Positions 58,963-64,000 of a stretch of 64,000 nt of DNA are shown here, one piece after another (within the stretch, counting starts at the first letter, position 1; every line of letters begins with the position of its first letter). Where the stretch lies: the NCBI GenBank assembly GCA_030725745.1, contig JANRFH010000003.1:109852-173851 (forward strand). The letters run 5' to 3'. The translations under genes and the position numbers were made by a program. Source of the stretch: Akkermansiaceae bacterium (GTDB lineage: Bacteria; Verrucomicrobiota; Verrucomicrobiia; Verrucomicrobiales; Akkermansiaceae). The notes under the pieces were generated by a model. The model was not told the DNA's origin, ran no database searches, and was given only the letters and a program-made list of their open reading frames with translations.

Positions 58963-60882
58963 ATGGCCACCCATTTCAAGCGCAAAGGAAAGCGACTGCT
59001 AGGCATTGATCGCCAAAGCGCCATCCGCTTCTTTTTCGGCGGAAATGCGATGATTTCCATCCTGGTTCTTGGAGCGATCTGCCTCTTCCTCGCGAGGGAA
59101 GCGGTATTGTTTTTTCCCCAGCATCAGAGGGATCTCGAAGTCTTCCGCCTAACAGGGCAAGAATACGCGAATTTCGTCATCGAGGAGATGGATGAATTCA
59201 CCGAGGTGAAAAGCTTGGCAGATCAAGCGTTTTACCAAGAAATGAACGAAGCCTATGGGATCCAGCGCGGACTCGTGGATTGCTACGGAGCTTTGAACGA
59301 CAGACTTTTCGACAACGGGGAAGACCTGATCGATGAGCTTGAGGACGCCCGCGACGAACTCGATGACGCGGACGGAGAAGAGGAAGAAACGCTAGCCCAG
59401 GCGGACCTGGATGGAATCCAGTCAGAGTGGGATGATTTCCTCCGGGCGGAGCTCGGAAAAGCCGATAGAAAGACGATCGATTCCTTCGGCAGGCTTGGTG
59501 AAAAGGAGTGGCAGGAGCTACTCGATGCCATGGCCAGTTGGGATCCTGTGGAGGACGAGCCACCCGCCCTTGTCAATGACGCGAAGGCGGAAATGACCAA
59601 GGGCATGGCAGCCTTCGATGCCGCACGAATGCAGATCGGCAGCGCTGGCTCAGAGCTTGCGAGGCTGCGAAGTGAGATCATCAAGATCACCACCGAAATC
59701 AAAACTGAAGCCGTGGCCGACATGAGCTCCGCTGCCCGCAAAAAGGCGCTTCTGGAGGGCTCCGTCAACGCGGCGACCGAAGAGGCACGCGCCAGCTTAA
59801 AAGCACAGGCGGAAGCGATCACCATCCGCGAGAATTTCCCCTACAGTGAGCGCATCAAGGCACTGGAGGGCAGCCGGGAAAAACACGAGGCCGCAGTTAC
59901 GTCGTTAAAGTCAGGTATGCAAGCCGGTGTCGCTGCCCTGCCTACGGAATTTGCCTCTACTGAGGTGGAAACGCTCGTCAGCCGCATCCGTGAGAGAACC
60001 CCCGGACTTTTCGAATACCTCGATACTAGTCTTAAAGAATCCGCAGACTGGCGCTACGATGAACCAGTCAGCTGGCTAAGCTCGGTCAGCTCCTTCTTTT
60101 TCGGAAAAGACTGGGTCACGAACAGCTCGTTCCATGACTTCTACGGCCTTCTTCCGCTCTTCACAGGATCGTTGCTCATTTCCATCATCGCGCTGATCGT
60201 GGCGATCCCATTCTCCCTCGGCGCGGCGATCTACGTGAACCGTCTAGCCGGCCCTAGGCAGCAGAATTTCATCAAGCCCGTCATCGAGCTGATCGGTGCC
60301 ATCCCTTCGGTCGTGCTAGGTTTTTTCGGAATCATCGTCCTCGGTGAGGCGCTGCGCCAGACCAGTCAGCTAGAATGGCTCTCATGGGTGCCGGGCTTCC
60401 CCATGCAAGAGCGCTTGAACATCCTTAACGCAGGCCTCCTCCTCGCCCTGATGGCCGTCCCGACGATTTTCACCCTCTGCGAAGACGCGATCAACAACGT
60501 CCCATCCTCCTTCACCGAAGCCTCGCTCGCCCTCGGCGGTTCGAAGCTCCAGACGGTCATGAGAATCGTGGTGCCCGCGGCGATTTCCGGAATTTTCGCC
60601 GCCATCCTGCTCGGCTTCGGGCGCGTCATCGGTGAGACGATGGTGGTGCTGCTGGTAGCGGGAAATCAGATCGCGATACCAGACTTCGGCCTCGGCGTGG
60701 GCGTCATCACCCAGCCCGCTCACACCATGACAGGCATCATCGCCCAAGAAATGGGAGAGGTAACTGCAGACACCATCCACTACCGCGCGCTCTTCTCCGT
60801 CGGCCTCGTGCTCTTCACCATCTCCCTCCTTATCAACATCAGCGCACGCCGCATCATCAAGCGTTTCGGCCTCGCCGCTTGA
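58963..60882 (+). CDS. pstC: Phosphate permease PstC with a long periplasmic insertion
   Basis: From ATG 58963 the protein has 639 residues, about twice a usual PstC. Residues 22-45 are the first membrane helix (FFGGNAMISILVLGAICLFLA). Residues 45-390 are an acidic, coiled-coil-rich insertion with repeated helical stretches (DEFTEVKSLADQAF, LEDARDELDDADGEEEETLAQ, MSSAARKKALLEG). The permease core with five helices and the EAA-type loop (SFTEASLALGGSKLQTVMRIVVPAAISGIF) follows from about 394 (GLLPLFTGSLLISIIALIVAIPFSLGAAIYVN). An AAAGG sequence lies five bases before the ATG. Confidence 0.9.
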   Translation: MATHFKRKGKRLLGIDRQSAIRFFFGGNAMISILVLGAICLFLAREAVLFFPQHQRDLEVFRLTGQEYANFVIEEMDEFTEVKSLADQAFYQEMNEAYGIQRGLVDCYGALNDRLFDNGEDLIDELEDARDELDDADGEEEETLAQADLDGIQSEWDDFLRAELGKADRKTIDSFGRLGEKEWQELLDAMASWDPVEDEPPALVNDAKAEMTKGMAAFDAARMQIGSAGSELARLRSEIIKITTEIKTEAVADMSSAARKKALLEGSVNAATEEARASLKAQAEAITIRENFPYSERIKALEGSREKHEAAVTSLKSGMQAGVAALPTEFASTEVETLVSRIRERTPGLFEYLDTSLKESADWRYDEPVSWLSSVSSFFFGKDWVTNSSFHDFYGLLPLFTGSLLISIIALIVAIPFSLGAAIYVNRLAGPRQQNFIKPVIELIGAIPSVVLGFFGIIVLGEALRQTSQLEWLSWVPGFPMQERLNILNAGLLLALMAVPTIFTLCEDAINNVPSSFTEASLALGGSKLQTVMRIVVPAAISGIFAAILLGFGRVIGETMVVLLVAGNQIAIPDFGLGVGVITQPAHTMTGIIAQEMGEVTADTIHYRALFSVGLVLFTISLLINISARRIIKRFGLAA

Positions 60883-60895
60883 TCCTCCCTCCGCC

Positions 60896-62038
60896 ATGAA
60901 TCCCTTCAAATCTAGCTCCAGCGCTCAGAAAACGAAAGACGGCCTCCTCTCGGGTTTCTTCGCCCTGCTGACCTACCTCATCCTGGGCTGCACGCTGTTC
61001 ATCTTCTTCGATATCGCGAAAAAAGGTCTGCCGGTGCTCATGCCCGTTTTTTCCGAAAAGGGCGGGGAGGTCGTCGATTTGGATTTCCTCACTCGCATGC
61101 CCGAGACCCTCGTCGATTACACCGATGAGAATGGTGAAAAGCAGTCCCTAGCTTCCTCAGATTTCATCGAATACACCAAGGCCAATCCAGACGCGGTGAT
61201 TGAGAACAAGAAAACAAACGCCTACTCCGGTGGAGGCATCGCCGGGCCATTGGTCGGCACCGCTTTGCTCGTGATTGTCTGCATGGTGGTGGCGCTCATC
61301 GTGGGCGTGGCGGCTGCAGTTTATCTCAATGAATACGCGAAGCAGGGTCGCTTCGTCGGCATGATACGCCTCGCGATTATGAACCTCGCCGGCGTGCCAT
61401 CCATCGTCTTCGGCCTCTTCGGTTTCGCCTTTTTCTGCCTATTTCCGCTCCCCATCTTCACCATGATCGTCAATGAGGAGAAGTCACTAGCCGCGATCCC
61501 TATGTTCGGCGGCTACCTCAGCTTCCAGGGCTGGGGCAACTCCCTACTCGCCGGTGGCCTCACCCTCGCGGTCATGGTGCTGCCAGTGATCATCGCCGCC
61601 TGCGAAGAATCCTTAAAAGCGATCCCCAAAGGCTTCCGCGAAGCCTCGCTCGCCCTAGGTGCCACGAAATGGCAATGCATTCGCACCGCCGTCCTACCCT
61701 ACGCAACCCCCGGTATCCTCACCGCCTCCGTCCTCGGCGTCACCCGCGTCGCCGGTGAGACGGCGCCCATCATGTTCACCGCCGCCGTCGCGCTGAAAGG
61801 CAAGCTGCCCTGGCAAGAAGCCGATGGAAAAGGCATCTTCTGGGTATCCGATCTGCTCACAGATTCCGTGCAGGCCATGCCCTACCACATCTACACCGTC
61901 GCCGCCCGCATCCCGCGCACGGACGCCACCGCCGCCATGCAAGACGGCTCAGTCTTCGTTTTCCTCCTCATGGTCATGACCTTCGCCTCGGTCTCGATCT
62001 ACCTCCGCATTCATTTCCGTAAAAAACTCAAATGGTGA
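60896..62038 (+). CDS. pstA: Phosphate permease PstA
   Basis: The 380-residue protein has a first membrane helix ([22 protein letters not shown]), a periplasmic segment of about 70 residues ([25 protein letters not shown]), and the PstA permease core with [29 protein letters not shown] and the EAA loop [33 protein letters not shown]. It forms the phosphate channel with PstC. It starts 13 bases after the pstC stop and its end overlaps pstB by seven bases, so expression is coupled. Confidence 0.93.
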   Translation: MNPFKSSSSAQKTKDGLLSGFFALLTYLILGCTLFIFFDIAKKGLPVLMPVFSEKGGEVVDLDFLTRMPETLVDYTDENGEKQSLASSDFIEYTKANPDAVIENKKTNAYSGGGIAGPLVGTALLVIVCMVVALIVGVAAAVYLNEYAKQGRFVGMIRLAIMNLAGVPSIVFGLFGFAFFCLFPLPIFTMIVNEEKSLAAIPMFGGYLSFQGWGNSLLAGGLTLAVMVLPVIIAACEESLKAIPKGFREASLALGATKWQCIRTAVLPYATPGILTASVLGVTRVAGETAPIMFTAAVALKGKLPWQEADGKGIFWVSDLLTDSVQAMPYHIYTVAARIPRTDATAAMQDGSVFVFLLMVMTFASVSIYLRIHFRKKLKW

Positions 62039-62907
62039 CCACCTCCCCATCCGATCCCATGACTGAACTAGCAACACCCGTGGAAAGTCCCGCAAAAGCT
62101 TCGCCATCGACGAAGGCAAACAACCCAAACCCGATCGCCGAGCAAGACGCGATGATCGAGATCGACGACGTATCCTTCAGCTATGATATGGGGAAAACGA
62201 ACGTCCTGAAGAACATCTCGTTCAACATCCCCGCTGGCAAGGTCACCGCCCTCATCGGCCCCTCAGGCTGCGGAAAATCGACCCTTCTGCGCTGCCTGAA
62301 CCGCATGAACGACCTCGTTGACACCTCGAAGGTCACCACCGGCCAGATTCGCATCATGGGGCAAGACATCAACGCACACGATGTCGATCCCATTGAGCTT
62401 CGCAAACAGGTCGGCATGGTGTTCCAGAAATACAACCCTTTCCCGAAAAGCATTTACGAAAACGTCGCCTACGGTCTGCGCATCCAAGGCATCAAAAACA
62501 AGGCCAGGCTCGATGAGGCGGTCGAAAAATCCCTCCAGCGCGCCGCCCTCTGGAATGAGGTAAAAGACCGTTTGAACTCCAGCGCACTTGGTCTTTCCGG
62601 TGGCCAGCAGCAGCGCCTCTGCATCGCCCGCACCATCGCCGTCAACCCGCGTATCGTCCTCATGGATGAGCCATGCTCCGCGCTCGACCCCATCGCCACC
62701 GCCCGCATTGAGGAGCTCATCGCCGAGCTTCAGGAAGAGTTCACCATCGTCATCGTGACCCACAATATGCAGCAGGCCACCCGCGTCTCGGATCGCACCG
62801 CCTTCTTCTACCTTGGCGAACTCATCGAATACGACGACACCACCACCATTTTCGGAAACCCCTCAGTGACCCAGACGGAAGACTACGTCAGCGGGCGCTT
62901 CGGGTGA
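62032..62907 (+). CDS. pstB: Phosphate transport ATPase PstB
   Basis: The ABC ATPase has 291 residues from ATG 62032; ATG 62059 ([13 protein letters not shown]) is an alternative and the first 40 residues are a non-conserved, Pro/Ser-rich tail. Walker A is GPSGCGKST, the Q-loop is [12 protein letters not shown], the signature is [12 protein letters not shown], Walker B is [13 protein letters not shown] and the H-loop is VTHNM. It energises PstCA. The pathway can also signal phosphate status with PhoU. Confidence 0.95.
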   Translation: MVTTSPSDPMTELATPVESPAKASPSTKANNPNPIAEQDAMIEIDDVSFSYDMGKTNVLKNISFNIPAGKVTALIGPSGCGKSTLLRCLNRMNDLVDTSKVTTGQIRIMGQDINAHDVDPIELRKQVGMVFQKYNPFPKSIYENVAYGLRIQGIKNKARLDEAVEKSLQRAALWNEVKDRLNSSALGLSGGQQQRLCIARTIAVNPRIVLMDEPCSALDPIATARIEELIAELQEEFTIVIVTHNMQQATRVSDRTAFFYLGELIEYDDTTTIFGNPSVTQTEDYVSGRFG

Positions 62908-62917
62908 ATATAACACC

Positions 62918-63595
62918 ATGCCTCCGGAAGAACCGTCACAACACATCCTAAGCTCCTTCGATGCCGAACTGGAGCAGCTCAGGATCGACCTCATCCAGAT
63001 GGGAAATCTTGTCCTGCGCGCTGTGGACGGCTCGGTGAATGGACTCCTCACAAGGGATATCGAGCGTTGCAGCGATGTGATCGACGACGATGAGCTGATC
63101 GACCAGAAACAAAAGGAGATCGATAGCAGGGGCATGTCCATCCTGCTCCGCTACAGCCCCATGGCCTCGGATTTCCGCGCAGCCGTCTCCGCCCTCAGCG
63201 TATGCCGCTCTCTTGAGCGTGTCGGCGACCATGCAGTGAACATTTCCAAATCCTCTCGCAAGATACTCAAGCATGGCGAGTGCCCGGAGATCGGTCTTGT
63301 AAAACCGCTCTTCGAGGCGACCCGCAGCCAATTGGTCAAAGCCCTACAAGCATATACGAACGCCGATTCCTTACAGGCCTTGGAAATCATCGAAGGTGAC
63401 AAAAAGGTCGATAAGCTTCACAAAAAACTCTCCAAGGCACTTCCCGCCATGGTGGACAGCGGTGGTAGCGATGTGAAGGGCATCCTCCATCTCCTCTTTA
63501 TCTCACGTTTCTTAGAGCGCATCGGAGACCTTGCCGCGAGCATCGGCGAAGATGTCGTCTTCATCAGCTCTGCCGAAGACATCCGCCACGCCTGA
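62918..63595 (+). CDS. phoU: Phosphate signalling protein PhoU, first copy
   Basis: The 225-residue protein has the two three-helix PhoU repeats with metal-site motifs: DDDELIDQKQKEIDSRG and RSLERVGDHAVNISKS in the first, and GDKKVDKLHKKL and SRFLERIGDLAASIGEDVVF in the second. PhoU damps Pst activity and the PhoR/PhoB response. It starts 11 bases after pstB, so it is in the same operon. Confidence 0.93.
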   Translation: MPPEEPSQHILSSFDAELEQLRIDLIQMGNLVLRAVDGSVNGLLTRDIERCSDVIDDDELIDQKQKEIDSRGMSILLRYSPMASDFRAAVSALSVCRSLERVGDHAVNISKSSRKILKHGECPEIGLVKPLFEATRSQLVKALQAYTNADSLQALEIIEGDKKVDKLHKKLSKALPAMVDSGGSDVKGILHLLFISRFLERIGDLAASIGEDVVFISSAEDIRHA

Positions 63596-63643
63596 GACAA
63601 TACCTCTACTTTCCAAATCTGAAATATAAGATAGATTAAACGA

Positions 63644-64000
63644 ATGAATAGCGCTCCTCATATCATCAAGGACTTCGATCTCGCCCTAGCGGAATTGAAG
63701 AACGACGTCCTCACCATGGCTGCAAAAACTCGCCACAACCTCGAGCGAGCCATCCAGGCACTGCTCGGGCGCGATGCCGAATTGTCCAATTCAGTCATCG
63801 CGGATGACGATGAGGTAGATGAATTGGAGCGAGTCATCGACAAGGCCGGGATGAGTCTTCTAGTAAAATACCACCCCATGGCCTCGGATCTGCGTTTCGT
63901 CGTTTCATCCATGAAAATCTCGATGAACCTCGAGCGTATCTCGGATCACGCCACCAACATCGCGAAACGTGCGAAAAAAATTATCGCTACCGCAGAACTC
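63644..64000 (+). CDS. Second PhoU-family protein, cut by the window end
   Basis: ATG 63644 begins an open frame of 119 codons to the window edge: MNSAPHIIKDFDLALAELKN, NSVIADDDEVDELERVIDKAG, HPMASDLRFVVSSMKISMNLERISDHATNIAKRAKK. These are PhoU helices with the first metal motif intact. It is a paralogue of the previous gene, in tandem 48 bases downstream, and the rest lies outside the window. Confidence 0.9.
   Translation, partial: MNSAPHIIKDFDLALAELKNDVLTMAAKTRHNLERAIQALLGRDAELSNSVIADDDEVDELERVIDKAGMSLLVKYHPMASDLRFVVSSMKISMNLERISDHATNIAKRAKKIIATAEL

Noticed and set aside
1-64000. CRISPR arrays, prophage modules and complete insertion sequences
   Set aside because: No regularly spaced repeats, phage structural genes or complete transposases were seen; only one IS110 scrap.

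Overview
The window looks like a chromosomal piece of a Verrucomicrobiota bacterium, probably order Verrucomicrobiales. This rests on a four-gene prepilin cassette resembling the Verru_Chthon D-B-C-A families, a TGTTC-N4-GAACA box upstream of recA, a PUR-alpha family protein, many secreted LTD/CotH-type and Sel1-type proteins, moderately high GC, and few clear Shine-Dalgarno sequences. Taxonomy is inference from gene content.

Layout. 1-9.0 kb: the end of a YfbK-like VWA protein, a 2240-residue membrane-anchored beta-repeat protein, and a SIMPL-domain protein. 9.0-11.8 kb: a small accessory patch with a FitAB/VapBC-like toxin-antitoxin pair, a dispersed palindromic repeat, a duplicated tRNA 3' end, tRNA-Ser(UGA) and a RhuM-family gene. 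11.8-17.8 kb: Dabb protein, aldo/keto reductase relative, small-molecule kinase, PIN-TRAM membrane protein, PUR-alpha protein and a tRNA-dihydrouridine synthase. 17.8-23.9 kb: a six-gene overlapping prepilin operon with a sigma-54-like promoter. 23.9-31.7 kb: a second FitAB-like module with a frameshifted toxin, TatD, SecA, RecA with a LexA-type box, a peroxiredoxin and RsuA. 31.8-39.9 kb: a decaying region with a frameshifted ankyrin/L,D-transpeptidase lipoprotein, an IS110 scrap, two small hypothetical genes around an attC-like structure, an FHA-ABC exporter, and a scar joining two truncated genes. 39.9-48.8 kb: conserved hypothetical, rplI, adenosine deaminase, SDR, lipoprotein, a glycosyltransferase/PlcP-like fusion, Sel1 and PDZ proteins. 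48.9-56.4 kb: a giant LTD/CotH secreted protein divergent from a secreted endonuclease/phosphatase-family protein. 56.5-64 kb: a phosphate uptake locus with an OprO/P-type porin, pstS, pstC, pstA, pstB and two tandem phoU genes, the last cut by the window end.

The most interesting theme is phosphate. The pst locus is preceded by repeated GTCAC/TGTGAC motifs. A closely similar TGTGAC-N5-TGTCAC motif lies 72 bases upstream of a gene that fuses a GT4 glycosyltransferase to a COG2908/PlcP-type metallophosphoesterase. In other bacteria separate PlcP and glycosyltransferase enzymes replace phospholipids by glycolipids during phosphate starvation, so the fusion could be a one-polypeptide version of that system. 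A second theme is that the two FitA-like antitoxin genes, 15 kb apart, carry nearly the same operator, A[G/T]CAATG-N4-CATTG[C/A]T, each directly after TTGAC.
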